This document shows, one piece after another, positions 45,027 to 53,061 of a stretch of 64,000 nt of DNA. Each line of letters begins with the position of its first letter. Position 1 is the first letter of the stretch. Source of the stretch: Roseovarius sp. 217 (GTDB taxonomy: Bacteria > Pseudomonadota > Alphaproteobacteria > Rhodobacterales > Rhodobacteraceae). Position numbers and translations under genes: made by a program. The stretch spans positions 1,090,500 through 1,154,499 of the forward strand of contig NZ_CH902584.1 in the NCBI RefSeq assembly GCF_000152845.1. The letters are read 5' to 3'. Below the pieces are notes generated by a model. That model saw only the letters and a program-made list of their open reading frames with translations, had not been told where the DNA came from and ran no database searches.

Positions 45027-46049
45027 ATGGGTTACAAAATCGTCGTCGCAGGTGCCACGGGCAACGTGGGCCGCGAAATGCTGAATATCCTCGCCGAGCG
45101 CGAGTTTCCGGTAGATGAGATCGCGGTGCTCGCTTCGCGCCGGTCTCTGGGCACCGAGGTCAGCTTTGGCGAGCGAACTCTCAAGACCCAGGATCTGGAT
45201 ACGTTCGATTTCACCGGCTGGGACATGGCGCTGTTCGCCATCGGGTCGGACGCGACCAAGATCTATGCGCCCAAGGCCGCCAAGGCGGGCTGTGTCGTGA
45301 TCGACAACTCGTCGCTCTATCGCTACGATCCCGACGTGCCGCTGGTCGTGCCGGAAGTGAATGCCGATGCGGTGCTGGGCTATGCCAAGAAGAACATCAT
45401 CGCCAACCCCAATTGTTCGACTGCTCAGATGGTTGTGGCCCTGAAGCCGCTGCATGACCGCGCGCGCATCAAGCGCGTTGTCGTCTCGACCTATCAGTCG
45501 GTGTCGGGCGCCGGCAAGGAGGGCATGGACGAGCTCTGGGATCAGACCAAGGCTGTCTATAACCCCACCGACGACAAGCCGGCCAAGAAGTTCACCAAAC
45601 AGATCGCGTTCAACGTGATCCCGCATATCGACGTGTTCCTTGAGGATGGTCAGACCAAGGAAGAGTGGAAAATGGTCGCCGAGACCAAGAAGATCCTTGA
45701 TACCAAGATCAAGGTCACGGCCACCTGCGTGCGGGTGCCGGTCTTTGTCGGCCATGCCGAAGCGATCAACATCGAGTTCGAGGATCATCTCGACGAGGCC
45801 GAGGCCCGCGATATCCTGCGCGAATCTCCCGGCATCATGGTGATCGACAAGCGTGAGGACGGCGGCTATGTGACGCCAATTGAATGCGTGGGCGATTACG
45901 CCACCTTTATCAGCCGCATCCGTCAGGACCCGACGATTGATAATGGTATCAACCTCTGGTGCGTCAGCGACAACCTCCGCAAGGGTGCCGCGCTGAATGC
46001 CGTGCAGATCGCCGAAGTGTTGGGGCAGCGCGTGTTGAAAAAGGGCTGA
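45027..46049 (+). CDS. asd: Aspartate-semialdehyde dehydrogenase
   Basis: A 340-residue enzyme reducing aspartyl phosphate to aspartate semialdehyde for Lys, Met, Thr and diaminopimelate synthesis. NADP motif GATGNVGREML at the N-terminus, catalytic Cys in NPNCSTAQMVV, and VVSTYQSVSGAGKEGM near residue 155. The ribosome site GGAGG lies about ten bases before the ATG. It has its own promoter region and a strong downstream hairpin, so it is probably monocistronic. Confidence 0.96.
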   Translation: MGYKIVVAGATGNVGREMLNILAEREFPVDEIAVLASRRSLGTEVSFGERTLKTQDLDTFDFTGWDMALFAIGSDATKIYAPKAAKAGCVVIDNSSLYRYDPDVPLVVPEVNADAVLGYAKKNIIANPNCSTAQMVVALKPLHDRARIKRVVVSTYQSVSGAGKEGMDELWDQTKAVYNPTDDKPAKKFTKQIAFNVIPHIDVFLEDGQTKEEWKMVAETKKILDTKIKVTATCVRVPVFVGHAEAINIEFEDHLDEAEARDILRESPGIMVIDKREDGGYVTPIECVGDYATFISRIRQDPTIDNGINLWCVSDNLRKGAALNAVQIAEVLGQRVLKKG

Positions 46050-46070
46050 GATACCTCAGACAGAATAGAG

Positions 46071-46096
46071 ACGGGCGCGCCATCAGGTGCGCCCGT
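46071..46096. terminator. Bidirectional terminator between asd and cytochrome c gene
   Basis: ACGGGCGC pairs perfectly with GCGCCCGT, extended by a G-U and two C-G pairs to an ATCA loop, then TTGCATTT on the plus strand. It separates the convergent asd and cytochrome c genes. Confidence 0.75.
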
Positions 46097-46114
46097 TTGC
46101 ATTTGCCGGGTTCG

Positions 46115-46699
46115 CTATTGGACCGGCGCGACCTTGAACTGAACGGAGGAATACCAGTCTGCCACCGCGCGGATTTCATCATTCGTCATCTCGGCGGCGA
46201 TGCCGCTCATGATGTCATGCTGACGCTTGCCGGTGCGGAATGCCTTGAGCTGCGTGTCGATATACATCACCGTCTCGCCCGCAAGATTGGGCGCGTCGTC
46301 GATCACTGCGATCCCATCCGCGCCGTGACAGGCGGTGCAGCCCTCAGGCGCGCTCTCGGCGGTTTGGGTTGGGGCGAGGGTCGCGATAGGCGTCTGGCTG
46401 CTATACCACGCCGCCAGATCGGCAATGGCCTGATCGGTCAGGTTCGCGGCCACCACGCTCATCATTTCGTGCACGCGCCGCCCCTCGCGAAAAGCGGTCA
46501 GTTGATGCTCGATATAGGACGGGTTTTCGCCGCCGATATGCGGGACGATGGGCATTTTCGCCATACCTTCGATCCCGTGACAGGTGCGGCACTGCCCCGC
46601 CAGCTTACGCCCCGCCTCGGGGTCGCCGGTCAGATCCCCTGCAACAGCAATCTGGGCGAGGAAAACCCCGCCCAGACCCAGAATACATGCCTTGAGCAT
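46115..46699 (-). CDS. Periplasmic di-haem cytochrome c (c4-like)
   Basis: A 194-residue protein with signal peptide (MLKACILGLGGVFLAQIAVA) and two class I cytochrome c domains. The haem sites are CRTCHG near residue 37 and CTACHG near residue 132. It likely accepts electrons from the sorbosone dehydrogenase-like enzyme encoded immediately upstream, whose stop codon overlaps its start by one base (TGATG), and passes them to a terminal oxidase. Confidence 0.88.
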   Translation of the reverse strand: MLKACILGLGGVFLAQIAVAGDLTGDPEAGRKLAGQCRTCHGIEGMAKMPIVPHIGGENPSYIEHQLTAFREGRRVHEMMSVVAANLTDQAIADLAAWYSSQTPIATLAPTQTAESAPEGCTACHGADGIAVIDDAPNLAGETVMYIDTQLKAFRTGKRQHDIMSGIAAEMTNDEIRAVADWYSSVQFKVAPVQ

Positions 46700-47955
46700 C
46701 AGTTGCCCTCGTACCAGATGCGATAGATGGCCCCCGCCAGATCGTCGGACACGAGGATCGAGCCGTCGCGCAATTGCGCCACATCGGCGGGACGGCCCAG
46801 ATACTCGCCGTTCTCGTCAATCCAGCCTTCTGCAAAGGGTTCCATCGTGGCGTTGCCCTCTCCGTCGATGACGGTGACCATCACGCGGGCGCCGACCGGC
46901 TCTGTGCGGTTCCAAGACCCGTGCTGCGCCGAAAAGATGGCGTTCTTGTATTTGGCCGGGAACATCTTGCCGGTGTAGAAAGTCATGCCGAGGTCCGCGG
47001 CATGGGCCACGGTTTCGACCGCAGGCATTACCACTTCAACCGGGACGTCTTCACCCTTGTACTCATTGGTGCGCACGGACCCGCCGCCATACCAGGGATG
47101 GCCAAAATGCTGACCTGCCTCGGTTTGGTGGTTCAACTCGCCCGGCGGGATATCATCGCCCATGCCGTCAACCTGATTGTCAGTCCACCACAAATCGCCG
47201 GTTTCGGGGTGGAAATCCTGACCGACCGAGTTGCGGACGCCGTAGGTATAGACCTCGCGGCCGGTGCCGTCGGTGTTCATGCGGATAATGCCACCGATGC
47301 CCCATTTGGTGTTGGTCTCCAGGTTCTCTTTCGGGGCCACGTTGAAGGGCTGGCCGAGCGAGATATAGATCTTGCCATCCGGGCCAATGTCGCAGACGCG
47401 CGCGGTGTGGTTGAAACTTTCCTGCTCCTCAGGGATCAGATCGCCCTTGGCTACAAGATTGAAGGCCGCCACATCGGGGCTTTCGTAAAAGAACTCGGCG
47501 GCGGGAAAGAGCAGGACGCGATTCTGCTCGGCGATATAGAGGAACCCGTCCTTGGAAAAGCAGGGGCCATTCGGGATAGAGAATTGCAACGAGGGCGCGA
47601 AATCCTTGACCTCATCGGCCACACGATCCTTGTTGCGATCGGTGACGGACCACACCTTGTCCTTGCGGGTGCCGACAAAGGTCACGATGCCCTGCGGGCC
47701 GACAGCCATGTGGCGCGCATCGGGGACGACCGCATAGAGGCCGATCTTGAACCCGTCGGGCAGGCTGATCCCCTCCAGCGTTTTCTTGATTCCCTCGGCA
47801 TAGTCGCCGCCCTGTTCGATAAAAGTGAAATCGGTGACGCCGGTGGACTGGAAATTCGACAGCTTTTCCAGATTGTCCGGCACATTGGCCGCTTGCCCGT
47901 GGGCAAGGCCCGCGCTGAGTGCAAGGGTTGCGATGGATGACAGCAGTTGCTTCAT
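46699..47955 (-). CDS. PQQ-dependent sugar dehydrogenase-like protein (L-sorbosone dehydrogenase type)
   Basis: A 418-residue secreted six-bladed beta-propeller with signal peptide MKQLLSSIATLALSAGLAHG. The segments FNHTARVCDIGPDGKIYISLGQP, GIIRMNTDGTGREVYTYGVRNSVGQDFHP and the final REL-type blade LRDGSILVSDDLAGAIYRI match soluble glucose/sorbosone dehydrogenases, which use PQQ and Ca. The translationally coupled cytochrome c fits as electron acceptor. No pqq synthesis genes are in the window, so the cofactor would be made elsewhere or scavenged. Confidence 0.85.
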   Translation of the reverse strand: MKQLLSSIATLALSAGLAHGQAANVPDNLEKLSNFQSTGVTDFTFIEQGGDYAEGIKKTLEGISLPDGFKIGLYAVVPDARHMAVGPQGIVTFVGTRKDKVWSVTDRNKDRVADEVKDFAPSLQFSIPNGPCFSKDGFLYIAEQNRVLLFPAAEFFYESPDVAAFNLVAKGDLIPEEQESFNHTARVCDIGPDGKIYISLGQPFNVAPKENLETNTKWGIGGIIRMNTDGTGREVYTYGVRNSVGQDFHPETGDLWWTDNQVDGMGDDIPPGELNHQTEAGQHFGHPWYGGGSVRTNEYKGEDVPVEVVMPAVETVAHAADLGMTFYTGKMFPAKYKNAIFSAQHGSWNRTEPVGARVMVTVIDGEGNATMEPFAEGWIDENGEYLGRPADVAQLRDGSILVSDDLAGAIYRIWYEGN

Positions 47956-48154
47956 GGGGTTCCTCCCGTTTGAAAATCCAACCAGCCTGTCCGCCGCTTT
48001 GCGTCAGAACAGGACCCTGATCTTAGACCTCTAAAAGCAGACCCAACGCGCTCTCCCCTTCGCGCGGCTCATGCGAGTACCGTTTACGTTGTAATCGCAC
48101 AGGTCTGACCCTATCGCAGTTTTGCGAACGAACAAGACCTTGCTGTGCTCATTG

Positions 48155-48171
48155 CCTACGACCAAAGTAGG
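48155..48171. promoter_or_regulatory. CCTAC-N7-GTAGG inverted repeat
   Basis: A perfect 5-bp inverted repeat with a 7-bp spacer in the 231-bp gap between the dehydrogenase gene (starting at 47955 on the minus strand) and the end of the HxlR gene. It is about 200 bp upstream of the dehydrogenase start. The rest of this gap shows no gene. Confidence 0.35.
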
Positions 48172-48186
48172 AGTAATATCTGCCGA

Positions 48187-48846
48187 TCACTGCGCTTGCG
48201 CTGAAAGTTGGAAGAGGTCGACAAAGGCCTGCGCGGCATCTTGATCGCCCCGCAGGGAGATCACACCCAAGTGTGTCATGTCGCGCAGAGATTTTTTTCC
48301 GTAAACGGCGGCTGCCAGAGTGTTGCCGTTTCCGACGAGCACAAAGGGTGCGCTGGGCTTGGCCACCAAACGGGTATGGAGCGCACCATCCGTCAAGTGC
48401 ATTTCGAAGACTTCGCTTCCGAAATCAAACCCGGCCTTCACATCAAGACCCGAAGCCCGGTCGCGCCGGAGCATCGCACCCATCGAGATCATCAAGGCCG
48501 AGGGGCTAATAAAGCGCGAGGGGTCATGGCCAGGTATCGTCAACGCCCATTGGCAGAGTGCCTCGAGGACTGGCAAGAGGGCGCGACCGGGATCGGTCAG
48601 CGCATAAACGCCCAACCGCGTGTCATGCGTCAGCACCCCGCCCTGTTCCATCTGTGCCAAGCGTCCGGTCAGCACGCTAGCCGTGATGCCCGGAAGGCCG
48701 GCGCGGATCATCTGGAAGCGCTTGGGCGCGAACATCAGTTCGCGCACGACCAACAGCGCCCAGCGGTCGCCGATCAGGTTGAGCGCATGCGCGGCAAGAC
48801 AGCCTTCGTCATAGCGCAGCGTGGGGGATTTCGCCTGTTTGGTCAT
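48187..48846 (-). CDS. HxlR-type transcriptional regulator with SCP2-like C-terminal domain
   Basis: A 219-residue regulator. Residues 1-105 form an HxlR winged helix (CLAAHALNLIGDRWALLVVRELMFAPKRFQMI, then ASVLTGRLAQMEQGGVL). Residues 120-219 resemble a sterol-carrier-type domain (FEMHLTDGALHTRL to LRGDQDAAQAFVDLF) found in long HxlR relatives. The ATG at 48846 starts the wHTH part; the frame upstream runs into the divergent promoter. It is divergent from the tandem DUF1428 gene and probably controls it and itself. Confidence 0.85.
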   Translation of the reverse strand: MTKQAKSPTLRYDEGCLAAHALNLIGDRWALLVVRELMFAPKRFQMIRAGLPGITASVLTGRLAQMEQGGVLTHDTRLGVYALTDPGRALLPVLEALCQWALTIPGHDPSRFISPSALMISMGAMLRRDRASGLDVKAGFDFGSEVFEMHLTDGALHTRLVAKPSAPFVLVGNGNTLAAAVYGKKSLRDMTHLGVISLRGDQDAAQAFVDLFQLSAQAQ

Positions 48847-48945
48847 TTTTTCATACTTATAGTTGTTTTTTAATACTACTCGCGGCACAGTATCGATGCA
48901 AGAGTGATTCTCTCGCGCGCGAACACATAGGAAAGGAGAGTTAAA

Positions 48946-49671
48946 ATGCCCTATTTCACAGGCTCGGTTGCCGCCGTCCCCTCCACCAACAAGGATGCTT
49001 ATCAGACCCATGTCGACACGGTCTGGGAGATGTTCAAATCTTATGGTGCCACCCGCATGATCGAGACCTGGGGTGTGGATGTCCCCCATGGCAAAATCAC
49101 CGATTTCTACGGCTCAGTCGCCGCAGAAGCCGACGAAGCCATCACATTTTCCTGGATCGAGTGGCCCGACAAAGCAACTGCGGATGCCTCTTGGGAAAAA
49201 ATGCAGAACGATCCGGCAATGAAGGAGATGCCCGCAATGCCGTTTGACGGCAGCCGGATGATCTTTGGCGGGTTTGACCCGGTTGTTGAATGCGGGTCGC
49301 ACAGTGGAGCGAATTACTATCAGGGCTTTCTGCTCGCCGTCCCCGAAGCCAAAAAGCAAGCCTATGTCGATATGGCGCGCGAAGCCTGGGACATGTTCCA
49401 CAAGGGCGGTGCGCTCGGCATGGTCGAGAACTGGGGCGTGGACGTGCCCAAGGGCAAGAAGACGGATTTCTACCGTGCCACCAAGGCGGAGGACGGTGAA
49501 GTTCCAATCTTTAGCTGGATCGCCTGGCCGGACCGTGCGACCTGCGATGCGGCGTCCAAGGCAATGGAAGCCGAGATGGGCGACATGGATATGTCCGCGA
49601 TGCCGTTCGATGGCAAGCGCATGATGTGGGCGGGGTTCGAACCCATTTTCGATTCGGGAAAAGCGGCATGA
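48946..49671 (+). CDS. Tandem DUF1428 protein
   Basis: A 241-residue protein made of two DUF1428 repeats (about 1-118 and 122-238). Each has the same order of segments: a TWGVDVPHGK / NWGVDVPKGK turn, an FSWIEWPDKAT / FSWIAWPDRAT strand, and an MPFDGSRMIFGGF / MPFDGKRMMWAGF end. Usual DUF1428 proteins have one ferredoxin-like (dimeric alpha/beta barrel) domain; here the dimer appears fused. The GST start overlaps its stop (ATGA), and a GGAGAG site precedes its own ATG. Confidence 0.87.
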   Translation: MPYFTGSVAAVPSTNKDAYQTHVDTVWEMFKSYGATRMIETWGVDVPHGKITDFYGSVAAEADEAITFSWIEWPDKATADASWEKMQNDPAMKEMPAMPFDGSRMIFGGFDPVVECGSHSGANYYQGFLLAVPEAKKQAYVDMAREAWDMFHKGGALGMVENWGVDVPKGKKTDFYRATKAEDGEVPIFSWIAWPDRATCDAASKAMEAEMGDMDMSAMPFDGKRMMWAGFEPIFDSGKAA

Positions 49672-50336
49672 CTCTGACACTGATCACGCTGGATTGGGTG
49701 CCCGAGTTTCCGCGTGGCTTTGTGCGTGACCTGCGGGTGAGGTGGGCGCTCGAAGAGATTGGCCGCGCCTACCAGGTTGAAACAGCGCCCATGCAGCCCA
49801 AGAGCGACGTGCACCGCGCAATGCAGCCCTTTGGGCAGGTGCCCATAATCCGCGACGGGGATTTGACCCTGTTCGAGAGCGGGGCGATCCTGCTCTATGT
49901 GGGCGAGGGCACCGCGCTCTTGCCCGAGGCGCGGCGTGCGGAAATCACGCAATGGCTCTTTGCCGCGTTGAACACGGTCGAGATCGCAAGTGCGATCTGG
50001 CTCTACAAGGTGCTTGCCGAACGCTGGCCGGAGTTCTTTGGGCCACCGACGGGAGAGGAGAGCAAGGCGTTCGCGCGGCAGGCGTTGAAGACCAAACTTT
50101 CCGAGTTGCAATCTGTGATCCAGGGACATGACTGGATCGCAGGCGATTTCAGTCTGGCCGATGTTGCGATGGTCGACACGCTGCGCGTGTTAGCGGGCGA
50201 GGGCGTGCTGGACGATATGCCCGTCCTGAGCGCCTATGTTGTGCGCGCTGAGGCGCGTCCGGCGTTTGTCAGGGCGATGGCGGATCACATGGCGCATTGG
50301 CAGGCGGCTGACGTCGCCATGGCCCGCACGGCCTGA
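49668..50336 (+). CDS. Glutathione S-transferase family protein
   Basis: A 222-residue GST. The N-terminal thioredoxin-like domain has FPRGFVRDLRVRWALEEIG, PFGQVPIIRDGDLTLFESGAILLYV with the conserved cis-Pro and Glu-Ser glutathione site. The C-terminal helical domain carries the WIAGDFSLADVAMVD motif. ATGA overlap with the DUF1428 gene shows an operon, which suggests joint detoxification or stress response under the HxlR regulator. Confidence 0.88.
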   Translation: MTLTLITLDWVPEFPRGFVRDLRVRWALEEIGRAYQVETAPMQPKSDVHRAMQPFGQVPIIRDGDLTLFESGAILLYVGEGTALLPEARRAEITQWLFAALNTVEIASAIWLYKVLAERWPEFFGPPTGEESKAFARQALKTKLSELQSVIQGHDWIAGDFSLADVAMVDTLRVLAGEGVLDDMPVLSAYVVRAEARPAFVRAMADHMAHWQAADVAMARTA

Positions 50337-50341
50337 GGGGC

Positions 50342-51082
50342 TCAGACCCGTGTCAGCCTCATGCTGACCTCACCCAAGCCGTCGATCCGGCCCGTAGCTG
50401 TGGTCGGCGGCGTCACCCAAGGCAGCCCGTTGAGTGATCCGGTGATCACCACATGCCCCGGCTGCAAGCCGCCGCAATGGTTCCCCAAGGCGCGAACGAG
50501 GGCGCAGAGCGTGGCAAAGGCATCGCCGCCGGGCACCGATGCTGGACCGTCAAGCAGGGAGTCTTGGCCAAGAGTCAGATGCGCCTCGGCGCGGGTGACG
50601 TCGATGGTGTGCCAGTCTCGGCGGGGTTCACCCAACACCACCGCACCGTTGAGTTGATTGTCCAGCATCTTGAGCGCAGGCGTAGCGCCCTTGGGGTCAG
50701 CAAGTCGGGTCTGCACAAGTTCAAAGACCGGCAGCAGTTCGACCGCATTGCGCAACTGTGTCTCGAAATCCGAAGCGGCAATATCAGGCAAGGGAGCAAT
50801 CAGGCGAAAGGCGTATTCCAGTTCGACGCCCACCTCTTCGCCCTCGGAACACTGAATTATGGCCGGGCTGGCGTGAATGTCAGTGACAAAGATTGGCGCG
50901 ATGATAATTGGGGCACCGGTTGGGCACGCGACCTTGAAGCCGCCGACAGGTCCAAGTTGCGCCGCGACCGCCGCCTGTACGGTAAAGATCCGATCGCGCG
51001 TCAGCCCGTCGCCTGCCGATGCAGGCAGTTTTGGACCCCCGTTTCGCGCTGCGATCAGCGCTGTCACCATGGGGTCACTCAT
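50342..51082 (-). CDS. 2-keto-4-pentenoate hydratase family protein
   Basis: A 246-residue protein of the hydratase/decarboxylase (MhpD/fumarylacetoacetase-like) family. VGGFKVACPTGAP, a metal-binding EEVGVELEYAFRL segment with Glu-x-Glu near residue 87, and GDAFATLCALVRALGNHCGGLQPGHVVITGSLNG are typical. It hydrates 2-oxo-4-enoates or acts on a related product. It is the last gene of the minus-strand catabolic operon and overlaps the CoA-transferase gene by four bases. Confidence 0.83.
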   Translation of the reverse strand: MSDPMVTALIAARNGGPKLPASAGDGLTRDRIFTVQAAVAAQLGPVGGFKVACPTGAPIIIAPIFVTDIHASPAIIQCSEGEEVGVELEYAFRLIAPLPDIAASDFETQLRNAVELLPVFELVQTRLADPKGATPALKMLDNQLNGAVVLGEPRRDWHTIDVTRAEAHLTLGQDSLLDGPASVPGGDAFATLCALVRALGNHCGGLQPGHVVITGSLNGLPWVTPPTTATGRIDGLGEVSMRLTRV

Positions 51083-52293
51083 GCTGCGATCACCGCACCG
51101 GAGGCGATCATCGCCGTGATCTGGTCCGCCGCATACCCGGCCTCATGCAAAACCTCGCGGCTGTGTTGCCCAAGCGTGGGTGCGGCACGGCGGATGCTGG
51201 CAGGGGTCTCGCTGAACTTGACCGGATGGCCAAGCGTCTTGACCTGACCCGCAACCGGATGATCCACCTCAACGATCATGTCGCGGGCGTGCGCCTGTGG
51301 ATCGGCCTGCATTTGCAATATGTCGAGCACCGGACCGGCGGGCAGCCCAGCGCGCTCCATCCGATCCAGCCAAACCTCAGAGGTTTCGTGGCGCAGGTGA
51401 TCGTTGAGGATGTCTTCCAGCTGCTTGAGATGCTGCATGCGGTCATGGTTGGAGGCAAAGCGAGAGTCGTCGTTCAACTCGGGCGCACCGATGACATCGA
51501 GAAAGCGCAGCCAGTTGCGCTGATTGGCAGCACCCACGTTGATCCAGCCATCTGCGGTTTGGAATGCCTGATAGGGACCGTTGAGGGGATGCGCCGACCC
51601 CATCGGACCGGGGGCAACGCCCGTGGCAAAGGCAATCGCCGATTGCCAATAGGTCTGGGTGATCGCTGCCTCAAAGAGCGAGGTATCGACCTTTTGCCCC
51701 TGCCCGGTTTGCAGCATGCGCGCATAGGCGGCGGACACCCCCATCGCTGCCACGATCCCAGCCGTGATGTCCGACACCGGCGCGCCCGTCTTGACCGGGG
51801 GTCGCCCCGGTCCCTCGCCGGTGATCGACATCAGGCCCGACATGCCCTGTGCGATCAGATCAAAGCCACCGCGCTCCGCATACGGACCCGTACGGCCAAA
51901 GCCCGATATTTCGCAATAAATCAGACGGGGGTTGATGGTGCGCAGGGCTTCGTAGCTCAGCCCCAGTCGCTCCATCGTACCCATGCGGTAATTCTCGATC
52001 ACCACATCGGCCTCTTCCAAGAGACGATGCAGCGCCTCGACCGCATCGGGTTCCTTGAGGTTCAGCGCCACGCCGCGCTTGTTGCGATTCATCATCATAT
52101 AGGCGGCGGATTCGCCCTCGATCGCCGGGGGAACAAAGCGGCGGCTATCGTCGCCATCGGGCTTTTCCACCTTGATCACATCTGCGCCCATATCGGCCAG
52201 CATCAGGCCACAGACAGGCCCGGCCATGATATGCGCAAGCTCGATCACCTTCATCCCCGCAAGCGGGCCGGTCGCCCTCATGTGCCGCTCCAT
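51079..52293 (-). CDS. CaiB/BaiF family CoA-transferase
   Basis: A 404-residue class III CoA-transferase. The N-terminus has GMKVIELAHIMAGPVCGLMLADMGADVIKVEKP. The region holding the catalytic Asp of the family is RMLQTGQGQKVDTSLFEAAI. Such enzymes move CoA between carboxylic acids, for example formyl-CoA, carnitine or succinyl-CoA transferases. Here it probably activates the acid brought in by the adjacent TRAP system. AAGGAGA before 52293 favours that start, which overlaps the end of the enoyl-CoA hydratase gene by 16 bases. Confidence 0.88.
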   Translation of the reverse strand: MERHMRATGPLAGMKVIELAHIMAGPVCGLMLADMGADVIKVEKPDGDDSRRFVPPAIEGESAAYMMMNRNKRGVALNLKEPDAVEALHRLLEEADVVIENYRMGTMERLGLSYEALRTINPRLIYCEISGFGRTGPYAERGGFDLIAQGMSGLMSITGEGPGRPPVKTGAPVSDITAGIVAAMGVSAAYARMLQTGQGQKVDTSLFEAAITQTYWQSAIAFATGVAPGPMGSAHPLNGPYQAFQTADGWINVGAANQRNWLRFLDVIGAPELNDDSRFASNHDRMQHLKQLEDILNDHLRHETSEVWLDRMERAGLPAGPVLDILQMQADPQAHARDMIVEVDHPVAGQVKTLGHPVKFSETPASIRRAAPTLGQHSREVLHEAGYAADQITAMIASGAVIAA

Positions 52294-53051
52294 TCGGGTT
52301 TCTCCTTGGCAAGAAATGCTTCCATCCCGTGGCGAAAATCATTGCTCATGTAGCACATTTCGATCAGGTCGGCGTCTTCGACGCGGGTGGCGGCGCTCAC
52401 ACGTCGCATGGCCTCTTTGGTGGCGCGCAGGGTCAAGGGAGCCATCTGCGCCAACGTGCCGGCAAGATCTTCGGCGCGGGCCATCAGAGCGGCCTCGTCC
52501 TCTAACACCTCGGAGATGAGGCCATAGTCTAAGGCTTCCGGGGCACTTATCAGCCGCGCGGTAAAGATCATCTCGCGCACCCGACCCGCCCCCATCAACG
52601 AGGACAGCCGCGCCAAGTTCGCGGCGGCAAGACAATTGCCAAGTGTGCGCGCGATCGGAAAACCGAACTTGAGGTTTTGGGCGGCGATGCGAATGTCGCA
52701 GGCCCCGGCAATCGCCGCCCCACCGCCGGTGCAGGCACCGTTGATGACGGCGACCGTGGGCAGTGGGCAGCGCTCGACCGCCTCGAGCACAGTCTCGATC
52801 CGGGCCTCGTAAACCAGCGCATCCTGCGCGCTTTCGAAGGCGCGGAACTGTGTCATATCGGTGCCTGCGGCAAAGGCCTTGCAGCCCGCGCCGTGGATAA
52901 CCACGGCCCGGATGCTTCCATCGGTCGGCACCTCGCTGCAGAGTTTTGCGAGCCCCTCATACATCGCAAAGGTCAGCGCATTGCGGGCCTGTGGACGGTT
53001 GAAGGTAATCCAGAGGGTATTGCCCCGGACCTCGGACAGGATCTCGGTCAT
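52278..53051 (-). CDS. Enoyl-CoA hydratase/isomerase family protein
   Basis: A 257-residue crotonase-fold protein. The oxyanion-hole segments are CKAFAAGTDMTQFRAF and INGACTGGGAAIAGACDIRIA. The second of the two usual catalytic glutamates is not obvious, so it may be a hydratase, isomerase or lyase of the family. AGGGG six bases before 53051 makes that ATG more likely than the one at 53057. Between dctM and the CoA-transferase in the operon. Confidence 0.86.
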   Translation of the reverse strand: MTEILSEVRGNTLWITFNRPQARNALTFAMYEGLAKLCSEVPTDGSIRAVVIHGAGCKAFAAGTDMTQFRAFESAQDALVYEARIETVLEAVERCPLPTVAVINGACTGGGAAIAGACDIRIAAQNLKFGFPIARTLGNCLAAANLARLSSLMGAGRVREMIFTARLISAPEALDYGLISEVLEDEAALMARAEDLAGTLAQMAPLTLRATKEAMRRVSAATRVEDADLIEMCYMSNDFRHGMEAFLAKEKPEWSGT

Positions 53052-53061
53052 CTGCATCCCC

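Noticed and set aside
49634..49648. GGGTTCGAACCC-like stretch resembling a tRNA T-arm.
   Set aside because: It lies inside the second DUF1428 repeat, encodes the conserved GFEP segment, and has no acceptor or anticodon stems around it.
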